Part shown: positions 55,151 to 64,000 of the stretch, in pieces
How positions within the stretch are numbered: position 1 is the stretch's first letter
Layout: each line of letters begins with the position of its first letter
Assembly: GCF_026241895.1 (NCBI RefSeq)
Contig: NZ_JAPJIV010000010.1
Location: 119,868 to 183,867 of the forward strand
From: Pseudomonas sp. RIT-562
GTDB lineage: Bacteria > Pseudomonadota > Gammaproteobacteria > Pseudomonadales > Pseudomonadaceae
Direction of reading: 5' to 3'
DNA length: 64,000 nt
Notes under the pieces: generated by a model
Told to the model about the DNA's origin: nothing
Seen by the model: the letters and a program-made list of their open reading frames with translations, nothing else
Databases searched by the model: none
Made by a program: the position numbers and the translations under genes

Positions 55151-56592
55151 CAGTGAGCTCCAACTACAGCAATCTGTTCAGCAGCTTCGGCTTCAGCCGG
55201 GTTCGAGGCACGTACGGTACGCCATACGTTGTAGGCCATGAACAGCATGCCGCTGGCGAAGAACGCACCGCCCAGGGCGCGAACGATGAAGCCTGGGTGG
55301 CTGGCTTGCAGCGCTTCGACGAACGAATAGGTGAGGGTGCCGTCGTCGTTGATTGCACGCCACATCAGGCCCTGGGTGATGCCGTTGACCCACATCGAAG
55401 CGATGTACAGAACGGTACCGATAGTCGCGAGCCAGAAGTGTGCGTTGATCAGGCCGATGCTGTGCATCTGCGCACGACCGAACAATTTCGGGATCATGTG
55501 GTAGATCGCGCCGATCGAGATCATCGCCACCCAGCCCAAGGCACCGGCGTGTACGTGGCCGATGGTCCAGTCGGTGTAGTGCGACAGCGAGTTCACAGTC
55601 TTGATGGCCATCATCGGGCCTTCAAAGGTCGACATGCCGTAGAACGCCAGCGACACAACCAGGAAGCGCAGGATCGGGTCGGTGCGCAGCTTATGCCAGG
55701 CGCCCGACAGGGTCATCATGCCGTTGATCATGCCGCCCCAGCTCGGAGCCAGCAGGATGATCGACATCGCCATGCCCAGGGACTGAGCCCAGTCCGGCAG
55801 TGCGGTGTAGTGCAGGTGGTGCGGACCGGCCCAGATGTACAGGGTGATCAGCGCCCAGAAGTGCACGATCGACAGGCGATAGGAGTAGATCGGACGTTCG
55901 GCCTGTTTCGGCACGAAGTAGTACATCATCCCCAGGAAGCCGGTGGTCAGGAAGAAGCCCACCGCGTTGTGCCCGTACCACCACTGGATCATCGCATCCG
56001 TCGCGCCCGAGTAGGCCGAGTAGGACTTGAAGAAACTGACCGGCAGGGAAGCGTGGTTGACGATGTGCAGCATCGCCGTCACGACGATGAAGGCACCGTA
56101 GAACCAGTTGCCCACATAGATGTGCTTGGTCTTGCGCTTGGTGATGGTGCCGAAGAACACCAGACCGTAGGTGACCCAGACGATGGCCAGCAGAATAGCC
56201 AGGGGCCATTCCAGCTCAGCGTATTCCTTGGTGGTGGTGTAACCCAGCGGCAAGGTAACGATGGCGCCGACGATCACCGCTTGCCAACCCCAGAAGGTGA
56301 AGGCCGCGAGACTGTCGGAAATCAGTCGCGTTTGGCAGGTTCGCTGCACGACGTAATAAGAAGTGGCAAACAGTGCACATCCACCGAAGGCGAAAATCAC
56401 CAGGTTTGTGTGCAACGGGCGCAGGCGTCCAAAGCTCGTCCATGGCAGACCGAAGTTCAATTCCGGCCATACCAGTTGCGAGGCGATGAAGACACCAAGC
56501 CCCATGCCAAGGATCCCCCAGACCACCGTCATGATGGCGAACTGGCGGACTACCTTATAGTTATAAGCAGTCGGACTGATTGCTGTGCTCAT
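55150..56592 (-). CDS. ccoN: cbb3 oxidase subunit I (copy 1)
   Basis: 480 aa from the ATG at 56,592 ([15 protein letters not shown]); a 55-residue upstream extension is rejected as leader. Twelve helices with haem and CuB histidines ([53 protein letters not shown]). High-affinity terminal oxidase that pumps protons. First gene of cco1. Confidence 0.97.
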   Translation of the reverse strand: MSTAISPTAYNYKVVRQFAIMTVVWGILGMGLGVFIASQLVWPELNFGLPWTSFGRLRPLHTNLVIFAFGGCALFATSYYVVQRTCQTRLISDSLAAFTFWGWQAVIVGAIVTLPLGYTTTKEYAELEWPLAILLAIVWVTYGLVFFGTITKRKTKHIYVGNWFYGAFIVVTAMLHIVNHASLPVSFFKSYSAYSGATDAMIQWWYGHNAVGFFLTTGFLGMMYYFVPKQAERPIYSYRLSIVHFWALITLYIWAGPHHLHYTALPDWAQSLGMAMSIILLAPSWGGMINGMMTLSGAWHKLRTDPILRFLVVSLAFYGMSTFEGPMMAIKTVNSLSHYTDWTIGHVHAGALGWVAMISIGAIYHMIPKLFGRAQMHSIGLINAHFWLATIGTVLYIASMWVNGITQGLMWRAINDDGTLTYSFVEALQASHPGFIVRALGGAFFASGMLFMAYNVWRTVRASNPAEAEAAEQIAVVGAH

Positions 56593-57075
56593 TCTAAGGT
56601 TCCACGGTTTGGGTGTTTTATTAGGAGTAAAAATCGGCCGCAAGTATGTAGAAAGCGGGGGGTCATTGCAACGCGCCATGACCTGGGTCAATGCTTTCAA
56701 AAGCTGATTCTGCGGCCTTTCCATGCACCGCGTAAGGACAAAATTGCCCACGGACAAAATGTCGCAGCAGACGAAAAAGGCGAGGGGGTCAGGTCAGATG
56801 TAACGGGGTGTGTTCAAACACAACGATCAGGTGACAGGAGGCGATTTGCGCGATAGCCGGTATCTACCAGCCTTTGCGGCCTGTCATCGAGCAAATTCGT
56901 CGAACGCATCGCGTCGGGGGTCGACCTGGAACCGGCTCATGCCAGTCCGCATCGGGGAAGCTTAGACCCGAATTCGGGGAACCGAAAGGCGTACTTTAGA
57001 GGGGTGCGACACTTGGTCGCAAAGAAGCAGGGAACTGCCGCATCCGAGCGAATGCGGCAGTAGAGCGGTCGAGAG
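56593..57075. other. cco1/cco2 intergenic region
   Basis: 483 bp. Minus-strand TTGACCCAGGTCAT (56,678-56,691) is a poor ANR-like box 86-99 nt before ccoN1. TGCGACacttgGTCGCA (57,005-57,021) is a small palindrome; a similar TGCGACCTTTGGTCAC lies upstream of ccoG at about 53,114. A terminator hairpin for cco2 is at 57,035-57,060. Confidence 0.45.
57035..57060 (-). terminator. Hairpin after the cco2 operon
   Basis: CTGCCGCAT/ATGCGGCAG stem, 8-nt loop, 15 nt past the ccoP2 stop; weak T-run. Confidence 0.6.
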
Positions 57076-58029
57076 TTATTCGCGTTTGCCTTCAGCCTGC
57101 AAACGTTCGGTATTCAATCCCTGGGACAGGCTGTACACATAAGCCGCCAGCAGTTGCACCTTATCGTTGCCCAGCAGCTCGTTCTGCGCCGGCATATGCC
57201 CGGAGCGGCCATGGCGAATCGTCTGCTCGAGTTGCGTCAGGCTGGTGCCGTAGATAAAGCCGGCCGGGTGCGTCAGGTTCGGCGCGCCCATGGCCTCGGT
57301 GCCCTGGCCATTCGCCCCGTGACAGGCCACGCAGGTGGTGCTGAATGCGTGCTGGCCGGCTTGCAGGTCGGCCTTGGTATCGGCAGGCAACGGCAGCCCG
57401 GCCAGGTCGTGGCGCACATAGGCGGCAACGTTTTTCACCCCGGCTTCCCCGAGCATTTCGCCCCACGCCGGCATCGCCGCCATGCGACCGCCCATGATGG
57501 TGGTCTTGATCATCTCGGCATCGCCGCCCCAGCGCCAGTCGCTGTCGGCCAGGTTAGGGAAACCGAACGCGCCCTTGGCATCCGAGCCGTGGCACACCGA
57601 GCAATTGGAAGCAAACAGGCGGCCGCCCATCTTCAGTGCTTGTGGATCCTTGGCCACTTCTTCCACGGGCATCGATGCAAATTTGGCGTAGATCGGCCCA
57701 AACTTCGCGTCCGCCTTGTTCATCTCCTTTTCCCACTCGTGCACCCCGGTCCAGCCATCTTCATAGCCGGGCAGGATGCCTTTCCAGTTGCCCAGGCCCG
57801 GGTACAGCACCAGATAACCGACGGCAAACACCAGCGTCCCGGCGAACAGCATGAACCACCACTGCGGCAACGGGTTGTCGTACTCCTCGATGCCGTCGAA
57901 GCTGTGGCCCATGGTCTGGTCGACGCTGCCCTTGGTCTCGCCCTTGCGGGTGCCGATCAGCAGCCAGGTCAGGCCGATCAGGCTGCCGATGGTCAGTACG
58001 CAGATCCACGTACTCCAGAAAGTGGTCAT
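57076..58029 (-). CDS. ccoP: cbb3 oxidase subunit III (copy 2)
   Basis: 317 aa, same plan as copy 1: CSVCH and CVACH haem sites, [12 protein letters not shown] helix. Lacks the 16-residue segment after LPGY found in copy 1 and has a different C-terminus ([14 protein letters not shown]). Part of the second, probably O2-limitation-induced, oxidase. Confidence 0.96.
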   Translation of the reverse strand: MTTFWSTWICVLTIGSLIGLTWLLIGTRKGETKGSVDQTMGHSFDGIEEYDNPLPQWWFMLFAGTLVFAVGYLVLYPGLGNWKGILPGYEDGWTGVHEWEKEMNKADAKFGPIYAKFASMPVEEVAKDPQALKMGGRLFASNCSVCHGSDAKGAFGFPNLADSDWRWGGDAEMIKTTIMGGRMAAMPAWGEMLGEAGVKNVAAYVRHDLAGLPLPADTKADLQAGQHAFSTTCVACHGANGQGTEAMGAPNLTHPAGFIYGTSLTQLEQTIRHGRSGHMPAQNELLGNDKVQLLAAYVYSLSQGLNTERLQAEGKRE

Positions 58030-58223
58030 GACCGGGTACTCCTTGTTGTTGCAGGTTCTGGGGTGCTGTCAGGTTGCGGCTCATCGGCGAACGGCAGCAG
58101 GCGCGCCTCGGCGAATTCCGAATTGCGCTTGTTGTTGAACACCCACAGCGTCAGGCCGACGAAGGCCACGAACACCACGACCGTGCCCAGGCCGCGGATC
58201 ATTCCTGTGCTCATCTCAAACAT
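58026..58223 (-). CDS. ccoQ: cbb3 oxidase subunit CcoQ (copy 2)
   Basis: 65 aa from the ATG at 58,223 (GAGG 6 nt upstream). Helix [21 protein letters not shown], then [19 protein letters not shown]; a longer Pro/Thr/Ser tail than copy 1. Overlaps ccoP2 by 4 nt. Confidence 0.92.
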   Translation of the reverse strand: MFEMSTGMIRGLGTVVVFVAFVGLTLWVFNNKRNSEFAEARLLPFADEPQPDSTPEPATTRSTRS

Positions 58224-58226
58224 CAC

Positions 58227-58835
58227 TCACCTCTTGCTCTTGATGGCAGTGCCGAGCACTTGCAGGTAAGAAACCAGGGCGTCCATTTCGGTCTTGCCCT
58301 TGAGGCTGGCGACCGCGCCGCTGATGTCGTCGTCGGTGTACGGCACGCCGAGGGTGCGCATGGTGCGGATCTTGGTTTCGGTATGGCTGCTGTCGACCGC
58401 CTGCGTGACCAGCCAGGGGTAGGCCGGCATCTTCGACTCCGGCACCACGTTGCGCGGGTTGTACAGGTGCGCGCGGTGCCAGTCGTCCGAGTAGCGGGCG
58501 CCGACCCGGGCCAGGTCCGGACCGGTGCGCTTGGAACCCCACAGGAAGGGATGATCCCAGACGCTTTCGCCAGCCACCGAGTAGTGGCCGTAACGTTCGG
58601 TTTCCGCGCGAAACGGGCGGATCATCTGCGAATGGCAGCCCACGCAGCCTTCACGAATATAAATGTCACGCCCTTCCAGCTGCAGCGCGGTATAGGGCTT
58701 CATGCCTTCCACCGGCTTGTTCGTCACGTCCTGGAAGAACAGCGGGACGATCTGGGTCAGGCCACCGATACTCACGGCCAGCACCATCAACAGCATCAGC
58801 AGGCCGACGTTTTTCTCGATTGTTTCGTGTTTCAT
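58227..58835 (-). CDS. ccoO: cbb3 oxidase subunit II (copy 2)
   Basis: 202 aa, near-identical architecture to copy 1: GCVGCHSQM haem site and [11 protein letters not shown]. 10 nt after ccoN2. Confidence 0.96.
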   Translation of the reverse strand: MKHETIEKNVGLLMLLMVLAVSIGGLTQIVPLFFQDVTNKPVEGMKPYTALQLEGRDIYIREGCVGCHSQMIRPFRAETERYGHYSVAGESVWDHPFLWGSKRTGPDLARVGARYSDDWHRAHLYNPRNVVPESKMPAYPWLVTQAVDSSHTETKIRTMRTLGVPYTDDDISGAVASLKGKTEMDALVSYLQVLGTAIKSKR

Positions 58836-58845
58836 CGCGGACTCC

Positions 58846-60270
58846 TCAGGCGATCTGCGCGGCAGTGGCGACGTCGGCAGGCTGCGAGGCCCGTACGGTG
58901 CGCCACGTGTTGTAAGCCATCAGGAACATGCCGCTCAGGAAAATCGCACCGCCCACCAGGCGCACGACGAAGCCGGGATGGCTGGCCACCAGGGTTTCGA
59001 CGAAGGAGTAGGTCAGCGTGCCGTCTTCGTTGATCGCACGCCACATCAGGCCCTGGGCGATGCCGTTGACCCACATCGAGGCGATGTACAGCACGGTGCC
59101 TATGGTCGCGAGCCAGAAGTGCGCGTTGATCAGGCCGATGCTGTGCATCTGCGCCCGGCCGAAGATTTTCGGGATCATGTGGTACAGCGCGCCGATGGAA
59201 ATCATCGCGACCCAGCCGAGTGCACCGGCGTGTACGTGGCCAATGGTCCAGTCGGTGTAGTGGGAGAGGGCGTTGACAGTTTTGATCGCCATCATCGGCC
59301 CTTCGAAGGTCGACATGCCGTAGAAGGCCAGCGAGACCACCAGGAAGCGCAGGATCGGATCGCTGCGCAACTTATGCCAGGCACCCGAGAGCGTCATCAT
59401 CCCGTTGATCATCCCGCCCCAGCTAGGTGCCAGCAGGATCAGCGACATCACCATGCCCAGCGACTGCGCCCAGTCCGGCAGCGCGGTGTAGTGCAAGTGG
59501 TGCGGACCGGCCCAGATGTACAGGGTGATCAGCGCCCAGAAGTGCACGATCGACAGGCGATACGAATACACCGGCCGCTCGGCCTGCTTGGGCACGAAGT
59601 AATACATCATCCCGAGGAAGCCGGCGGTGAGGAAAAAGCCCACGGCGTTGTGGCCGTACCACCACTGCACCATCGCATCGGTCGCACCGGCGTACACCGA
59701 GTAGGACTTGGTGAAGCTCACCGGCAGCTCAAGGTTATTGACGATATGCAGAATCGCCACGGTGATGATGAACGCACCGAAGAACCAGTTGCCGACGTAG
59801 ATGTGCTTGGTCTTGCGCTGCATGATCGTGCCAAAGAACACCACCGCGTAGGCGACCCAGACAATGGTGATCAAGATGTCGATCGGCCATTCCAGCTCGG
59901 CGTATTCCTTGGAACTGGTGTAGCCCAGTGGCAGGCTGATCGCCGCCAGCAGGATCACCACCTGCCAGCCCCAGAAACAGAACGCGGCAATTTTTGGCGC
60001 AAACAATTGCGTTTGGCAGGTGCGTTGCACCGAATAAAACGAACTGGCGAACAGGGCGCAACCGCCGAAGGCGAAGATCACCGCGTTGGTGTGCAAGGGG
60101 CGCAGGCGCCCGAAGCTGGTCCACGGCAAATCGAAGTTAAGCTCGGGCCAGACCAATTGGGCCGCGAGAAAAACCCCGAGCCCCATGCCGACGATGCCCC
60201 ACACCACCGTCATAATGGCGAATTGGCGGACCACCTTGTAGTTGTAGGCGGTACTGATAGAAGTGTTCAT
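58846..60270 (-). CDS. ccoN: cbb3 oxidase subunit I (copy 2)
   Basis: 474 aa from the ATG at 60,270 ([14 protein letters not shown]); a 15-residue upstream extension is rejected. All ligand histidine motifs are conserved as in copy 1. First gene of cco2, with an ANR box 111-124 nt upstream. The two operons are close paralogues in tandem, as in other pseudomonads. Confidence 0.97.
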   Translation of the reverse strand: MNTSISTAYNYKVVRQFAIMTVVWGIVGMGLGVFLAAQLVWPELNFDLPWTSFGRLRPLHTNAVIFAFGGCALFASSFYSVQRTCQTQLFAPKIAAFCFWGWQVVILLAAISLPLGYTSSKEYAELEWPIDILITIVWVAYAVVFFGTIMQRKTKHIYVGNWFFGAFIITVAILHIVNNLELPVSFTKSYSVYAGATDAMVQWWYGHNAVGFFLTAGFLGMMYYFVPKQAERPVYSYRLSIVHFWALITLYIWAGPHHLHYTALPDWAQSLGMVMSLILLAPSWGGMINGMMTLSGAWHKLRSDPILRFLVVSLAFYGMSTFEGPMMAIKTVNALSHYTDWTIGHVHAGALGWVAMISIGALYHMIPKIFGRAQMHSIGLINAHFWLATIGTVLYIASMWVNGIAQGLMWRAINEDGTLTYSFVETLVASHPGFVVRLVGGAIFLSGMFLMAYNTWRTVRASQPADVATAAQIA

Positions 60271-60355
60271 GGTTCCCCATCCACGGTTCAGCCGAAGTGA
60301 GCGCCAGCGGCGCACCTTCGCCTGGAGTTATAGGCAGACTAAAAGCGAGGCAAGC

Positions 60356-61033
60356 ATGGACAAAGAGCACAAGGCCAGTATTGACGGGGATCAATGGGCG
60401 CGGTGTGTGCGGGATCATGGATGGTTGTGGAATGCGGCGGTGGCGCCGGCCTCGGCAACGCTGATCCTCGCCCATGGTGCTGGCGCGCCGATGGACAGCG
60501 CGTGGATGACCGACATGGCTGCACGCCTTGCTGCCGCTGGGGTCAACGTGTTGCGCTTCGAGTTTCCCTACATGGCGCAGAGGCGAGTTGACGGGGGCAA
60601 ACGCCCACCCAATCCGGCCCCCAAACTGCTGGAATGCTGGCGCGAGGTGTATGCCCTGGTGCGACGCCATGTCACTGGCCCGCTGGCCATCGGCGGCAAG
60701 TCCATGGGCGGGCGCATGGCGAGTTTGCTGGCGGATGAATTGGGCGCGGATGCGTTGGTGTGCCTGGGGTATCCGTTTTATGCGGTGGGTAAGCCGGAGA
60801 AGCCGCGAGTTGAGCATCTGGCTGGGTTGAAGACGCGGGCGTTAATCATCCAGGGCGAGCGGGATGCACTGGGGAATCGCGCGGCAGTTGAAGGGTATAA
60901 GTTGGCGCCGAACATCGAGGTGTTCTGGCTAGTGGCAGGGGATCATGATTTGAAGCCGTTGAAGGCCTCCGGGTTTAACCATGATCAGCATTTGCAAGCT
61001 GCGGCGGGCAGGGTGGCGGCATTTCTTCAGTGA
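60356..61033 (+). CDS. Alpha/beta-family hydrolase
   Basis: 225 aa from the ATG at 60,356 (GCGAGG upstream). TLILAHGAGAPMDSAWM oxyanion loop, nucleophile elbow IGGKSMGGRMASLL (Ser), Asp in IIQGERDALG, His in VAGDHDLKP. Cytosolic, resembles 'KANL3/Tex30-like' small hydrolases; substrate unknown. Its first codons overlap the cco2 ANR box. Confidence 0.87.
   Translation: MDKEHKASIDGDQWARCVRDHGWLWNAAVAPASATLILAHGAGAPMDSAWMTDMAARLAAAGVNVLRFEFPYMAQRRVDGGKRPPNPAPKLLECWREVYALVRRHVTGPLAIGGKSMGGRMASLLADELGADALVCLGYPFYAVGKPEKPRVEHLAGLKTRALIIQGERDALGNRAAVEGYKLAPNIEVFWLVAGDHDLKPLKASGFNHDQHLQAAAGRVAAFLQ
60381..60394. promoter_or_regulatory. ANR box for cco2
   Basis: TTGACGGGGATCAA; on the minus strand TTGATCCCCGTCAA. 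Fits TTGAT-N4-(A/G)TCAA exactly. A CATGCT -10-like hexamer lies about 22 nt downstream on the minus strand, predicting a start near 60,346 and a leader of about 75 nt. Confidence 0.75.
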
Positions 61034-61077
61034 GCTTCACAGTGCCTGTCCGGGCTTTGTGCATCACCACAATCCAC

Positions 61078-61230
61078 GGTAGGAGTGAGCCTGCTCGCGA
61101 TAGCGGTCTACCAGACACCCTAACTGCCAAAGTGCACAGTGCACTCTCAGCGATGAGCACTGTGGGAGCAAAGCTTGCTCGCGATAGCAATTACGATGAC
61201 GGCATCGCGGGCAAGCCTTGCTCCCACAAG
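61078..61230. repeat. REP cluster
   Basis: One unpaired TAGGAGTGAGCCTGCTCGCG unit at about 61,080, and an inverted pair of GGGAGCAAGCTTGCTCGCGAT-class units (about 61,163-61,188 and 61,202-61,227). Confidence 0.8.
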
Positions 61231-61246
61231 CCCGCTGCCGTGAACC

Positions 61247-62812
61247 CTACCGATTAAACCGCTCAACCAACGAATACTGCGTACTCGCCGTCTTGGTCAG
61301 CTCTTCACTCAACAACGCCGAATGCTGCGCCTGCTCCGAAGTCTGATCCGCCAGCTGCGAAATATTACTGATATTGCGGCTGATCTCCTCAGCCACAGCA
61401 CTCTGCTCCTCAGTCGCCGCGGCAATCTGCGTGGTCATGTCGGTAATATTCGCCACCGCCTCGCTGATCCCCACCAGCGCCTGATCCGCCTCCAGCACCC
61501 GCGCCACACCTTCCTCAGCCTGACGATGCCCGGCCTCCATGGTCTGCACCGCAGTACTGGCCGTCTGCTGCAACTTCGCAATCAGCGCATGAATCTGCCC
61601 GGTAGACTCGCTGGTACGCTGCGCCAGCTGCCGCACTTCATCCGCCACCACCGCAAACCCGCGACCCATCTCACCGGCACGCGCCGCTTCGATCGCAGCG
61701 TTCAATGCCAGCAAGTTGGTCTGGTCAGCGATGCCCTTGATCACATCCACCACACCACCAATCTCATCACTGTCCTTGGCCAGCTGAGTCACCGTCATCC
61801 CGGTTTCCCCAACCACCACCGACAGCCGCTGAATCGCATCACGGGTCTCCCCGGCAATCGTGCGACCACGACCTGTCAGGCGATTGGCTTCCTGGGTGGC
61901 ATCCGCCGTGCGCTGCACGTGGCTCGCCACCTCCTGGGTAGTCGCCGCCATCTGATTCACCGCCGTCGCAACCTGCTCGGTCTCAACCCGCTGACGCTCA
62001 AGCCCAGTGGAACTGTTGTGCGCCAGGGTGTCGGACTGCCTGGCCTGATCGGTCAGATGCTCGGCAGTGTCCTGCAGGCGGGTCAAGCACGTCTTCAGAC
62101 GCGCTTCCTGACTCAAAATCGACATCTCCAACCGCGCCTGAGCGCCACGGCTGTCGGTGTACATCTGCGCAATCAGCGGATCGGACGTAGTCTGCTCAGC
62201 CAGACGCAGCAAACGCTTCAACCCACGCTGCTGCCAGCTCAACCCCATCAAGCCCAGCGGCACCGAAAGCCCGGCAGCCAGGGCAAACCCCCAATGGGAA
62301 TTCAGCGTAGCGCCGATCATGAAGCTCAACTGGCTCACCAGAATAAACGGCACCCAATCCTGCACCACCGGCAACCACTTATCGCTGGCCGGAATCGCCG
62401 ACTTGCCCTGATTGATCCGCTGATACAGCGCCTCGGCCCGACGGATCTGCTCGGCAGTCGGCTTGACCCGTACCGACTCAAAACCGACCACCTGATTGCC
62501 TTCGAACACCGGCGTCACATAGGCGTTAACCCAATAGTGATCACCGCTCTTGCAGCGATTCTTGACGATGCCCATCCAAGGCTGGCCCTGCTTGAGCGTG
62601 CCCCACATATGCCCAAACACCGCCGATGGAACATCCGGATGACGCACCAGATTGTGCGGCGCACGAATCAGCTCCTCGCGAGAAAACCCGCTGATCTCGA
62701 CGAAGGCGTCGTTACAGTAAGTAATCACGCCCTTGGCATCGGTCGTGGAAATCAAGCGCTGCTGGGCCGGGAAGGTCCGTTCGCGTTGAGTGATGGGCTG
62801 GTTGTTACGCAT
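61247..62812 (-). CDS. aer: PAS-containing methyl-accepting chemotaxis protein (Aer-like)
   Basis: 521 aa. N-terminal PAS domain (residues about 12-125; [42 protein letters not shown]), likely FAD-binding for energy/O2 taxis. Two hydrophobic segments at about 150-195, a HAMP-like linker, then the MCP signalling hairpin ([37 protein letters not shown]). Location beside the cbb3 oxidases fits an aerotaxis role. Aer assignment is by domain order only. Confidence 0.9.
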   Translation of the reverse strand: MRNNQPITQRERTFPAQQRLISTTDAKGVITYCNDAFVEISGFSREELIRAPHNLVRHPDVPSAVFGHMWGTLKQGQPWMGIVKNRCKSGDHYWVNAYVTPVFEGNQVVGFESVRVKPTAEQIRRAEALYQRINQGKSAIPASDKWLPVVQDWVPFILVSQLSFMIGATLNSHWGFALAAGLSVPLGLMGLSWQQRGLKRLLRLAEQTTSDPLIAQMYTDSRGAQARLEMSILSQEARLKTCLTRLQDTAEHLTDQARQSDTLAHNSSTGLERQRVETEQVATAVNQMAATTQEVASHVQRTADATQEANRLTGRGRTIAGETRDAIQRLSVVVGETGMTVTQLAKDSDEIGGVVDVIKGIADQTNLLALNAAIEAARAGEMGRGFAVVADEVRQLAQRTSESTGQIHALIAKLQQTASTAVQTMEAGHRQAEEGVARVLEADQALVGISEAVANITDMTTQIAAATEEQSAVAEEISRNISNISQLADQTSEQAQHSALLSEELTKTASTQYSLVERFNR

Positions 62813-62902
62813 GGCTTATTCAATCCGTGAGGCTTTCACAGGGTTTCGGCGGCGGAGGAAAAACATTGAGCTTTATTTCACCCCAGCCAACACAGAACCC
62901 AT

Positions 62903-62945
62903 GTAGCAGCTGGCGAAGCCTGCGTCCGACTGCGCAGCAGTCGCA
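62903..62945. repeat. REP-like palindrome
   Basis: GTAGCAGCTGGCGAAGCCTGCGTCCGAC... variant, related to the 16.1-kb repeat; sits in the gap after the Aer gene. Confidence 0.6.
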
Positions 62946-62998
62946 AACCTGAGCACGCGATCCACCTGGCAAGACGCGAAACCCATTACACCCCGCGC

Positions 62999-63343
62999 CT
63001 AACCCCCCATCGCCGAACCCGGCCGCAACCGCCGCCGAACCACATCCAACACATCACACCCATCCCGCAACGGAATGGCACACAGCAATGCAAAATCACT
63101 AAGGATAAAAGACTGACACTCAATCGCCCCGCGCATGGATAGGTTCTCCAGCACCTGGGTAACTGCGTGGATCCGGTAGTTTGCTGCATCAACCAGGACG
63201 TCGAGCGGAGCCTGGGCATCGATGAAAAGGGTGGGCATGTCATTGCAGTTACTGGTGAGTGCCTTGAAGCGGCTTTCGGGGTAGGGGGTTGGTTTTGAGT
63301 AGGGTGGATCGGGAGTGAGTGCTGGCATTTGATTAAAGTCCAT
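62999..63343 (-). CDS. Small DUF6124/DUF3077-type protein
   Basis: 114 aa, start ATG at 63,343. Pro-rich N-terminus (MPALTPDPPYSKPTPYPES) and a helical body (LFIDAQAPLDVLVDAANYRIHAVTQVLENLS) characteristic of a Pseudomonas-specific family of unknown function. It has a long, structured upstream region (63,344-63,560), possibly a 5' leader. Confidence 0.72.
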   Translation of the reverse strand: MDFNQMPALTPDPPYSKPTPYPESRFKALTSNCNDMPTLFIDAQAPLDVLVDAANYRIHAVTQVLENLSMRGAIECQSFILSDFALLCAIPLRDGCDVLDVVRRRLRPGSAMGG

Positions 63344-63937
63344 AAGCGTAAATGTGGACTACCAACAGCCTTCCTACAGGCTAGGGTGGCAGCCGTGCGC
63401 GGGAGTAGGAAACCGAGTGCTCATGAACCTCAGCCACGCCGAAGCGTGTCCCGCGCACAGCTACCGCAAACGATGTAACGGACACATGGTAAGTGCCGTA
63501 ATCAGTTCACAGTGTTGTTACGCGATGAGCAATCAAGGGTTCCTACTCCCAGCCACTGCCTTCGCAGCGACATCGAAAGACTACCCATGCAACCCATCGC
63601 GCACCAGTTCATGCAAGCCGCCAAAACTTGAAGGAAATCTCCGAAGACAGCGTCTCGAAACTCGCCCATTTGTAGGACTAAATTCGCAAACTGACCCTCT
63701 CCGCCCTGCAAAAACGGCGCGGGAGACTGTGCTGTATATCGAATCGAAAAGAAGTAGGAAGAGGAGATATGACGCGTAGGAAAAGTCCCGTTGATTAAAT
63801 GAAGAAGTTTCCTACGAAATCATGAGAAACGTCCTATTCCCTCGAAGATGTGCCTTCGCCAAAGCTTCCAAACCCTAGGAAAAGGGCGAAAGCGAAGCCC
63901 TTCCTGATCGTCCCATTCAGACCAGGAAGGCCTGACC
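63344..63937. other. Structured leader / intergenic region
   Basis: 594 bp without a supported gene. Contains GGGAGTAGGAAACC (63,403-63,416), which pairs 13 of 14 with GGGTTCCTACTCCC (63,537-63,550), enclosing about 120 nt, and CGTAGGAAA/TTTCCTACG (9-bp perfect arms, about 63,775-63,820). The shared core TAGGAA links both. The small plus-strand ORF here (63,354-63,779) shows no protein features. Confidence 0.5.
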
Positions 63938-64000
63938 ATGAACCTGTTCACCTTCGATCACACCCTCTACACCTTGGCCGTCGACGGTGTAGACACCCAT
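63938..64000 (+). CDS. Unrecognised gene, 5' end only
   Basis: Begins ATG at 63,938 after AGGAAGG; 21 codons visible (MNLFTFDHTLYTLAVDGVDTH) before the window ends. Too short to assign. Confidence 0.65.
   Translation, partial: MNLFTFDHTLYTLAVDGVDTH

Noticed and set aside
55153..60300. Two long plus-strand frames (567 and 532 aa) opposite ccoN1 and ccoN2
   Set aside because: His/Arg/Gln-rich antisense translations; their similarity to each other only mirrors the ccoN paralogy.
63354..63779. 141-aa plus-strand frame near the right end
   Set aside because: Low-complexity, basic, Cys-scattered translation of a structured region; no ribosome site.

Overview
The window is chromosomal DNA of a Pseudomonas, most likely of the P. 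fluorescens group. This rests on gene order (xdhABC-guaD; smc-zipA-ligA; dnaX-ybaB-recR; anr-hemN next to two tandem cbb3 oxidase operons) and on many REP-type palindromes of the 'GGAGTGAGCCTGCTCGCGA' and 'GGGAGCAAGCTTGCTCGCGA' kind. Taxonomy is inferred from these patterns only; no search was run.

Layout. (1) 1-16.4 kb is core genome: the end of an FCD/GntR regulator; a leftward purine-catabolism operon (xdhA-xdhB-xdhC-guaD) with a GntR regulator diverging from it; then rightward smc, zipA, ligA and a zinc-binding metallopeptidase. (2) 16,463-35,586 is a 19.1-kb integrative element inserted in the 4.5S (SRP) RNA gene ffs. A perfect 68-bp direct repeat of the 3' part of ffs bounds it (16,463-16,530 and 35,587-35,654). 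A tyrosine recombinase lies just inside the right end, and the left junction regenerates a full-length 4.5S RNA gene. Cargo: an HsdR-N-like nuclease, a lipoprotein, a small protein next to a UvrD-like SF1 helicase, a ParA-like ATPase, a DUF3800-like protein, a translationally coupled pair (unknown protein plus PD-(D/E)XK nuclease), a lone receiver domain, a serine resolvase and a truncated relative, an XRE regulator, a winged-helix protein, and a Rha/KilAC antirepressor with a duplicated Rha domain. Two non-coding tracts hold strong unexplained palindromic structure (29.50-29.63 kb and 30.94-31.43 kb). (3) 35.9-37.7 kb: an AT-richer TSUP permease/LysR pair just outside the element. (4) 37.7-45.8 kb: housekeeping genes (periplasmic binding protein, dnaX, ybaB, oxidoreductase, recR, acyl-CoA dehydrogenase, apt, anr). 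(5) 45.9-60.3 kb: an O2-limitation block (hemN, TauE/SafE-like protein, ccoS, ccoI, ccoH, ccoG, ccoPQON copy 1, ccoPQON copy 2), with ANR-type boxes of graded quality upstream of hemN, cco2, ccoG and perhaps cco1. (6) 60.3-64 kb: an alpha/beta hydrolase, an Aer-like chemoreceptor, a small DUF6124-like gene with a structured leader, and the start of an unrecognised gene.

How the genes work together. The purine operon converts guanine to xanthine to urate. ANR senses anoxia and probably drives hemN (O2-independent haem synthesis) and the cbb3 oxidases; CcoG, CcoH, CcoI and CcoS build and copper-load the oxidase. The island looks like a phage-satellite or integrative element carrying candidate anti-phage modules. 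The best candidates for an undescribed system are the coupled nuclease/partner pair at 23.9-26.3 kb, the small-protein/helicase pair at 18.6-20.9 kb, and the two palindrome-rich tracts.
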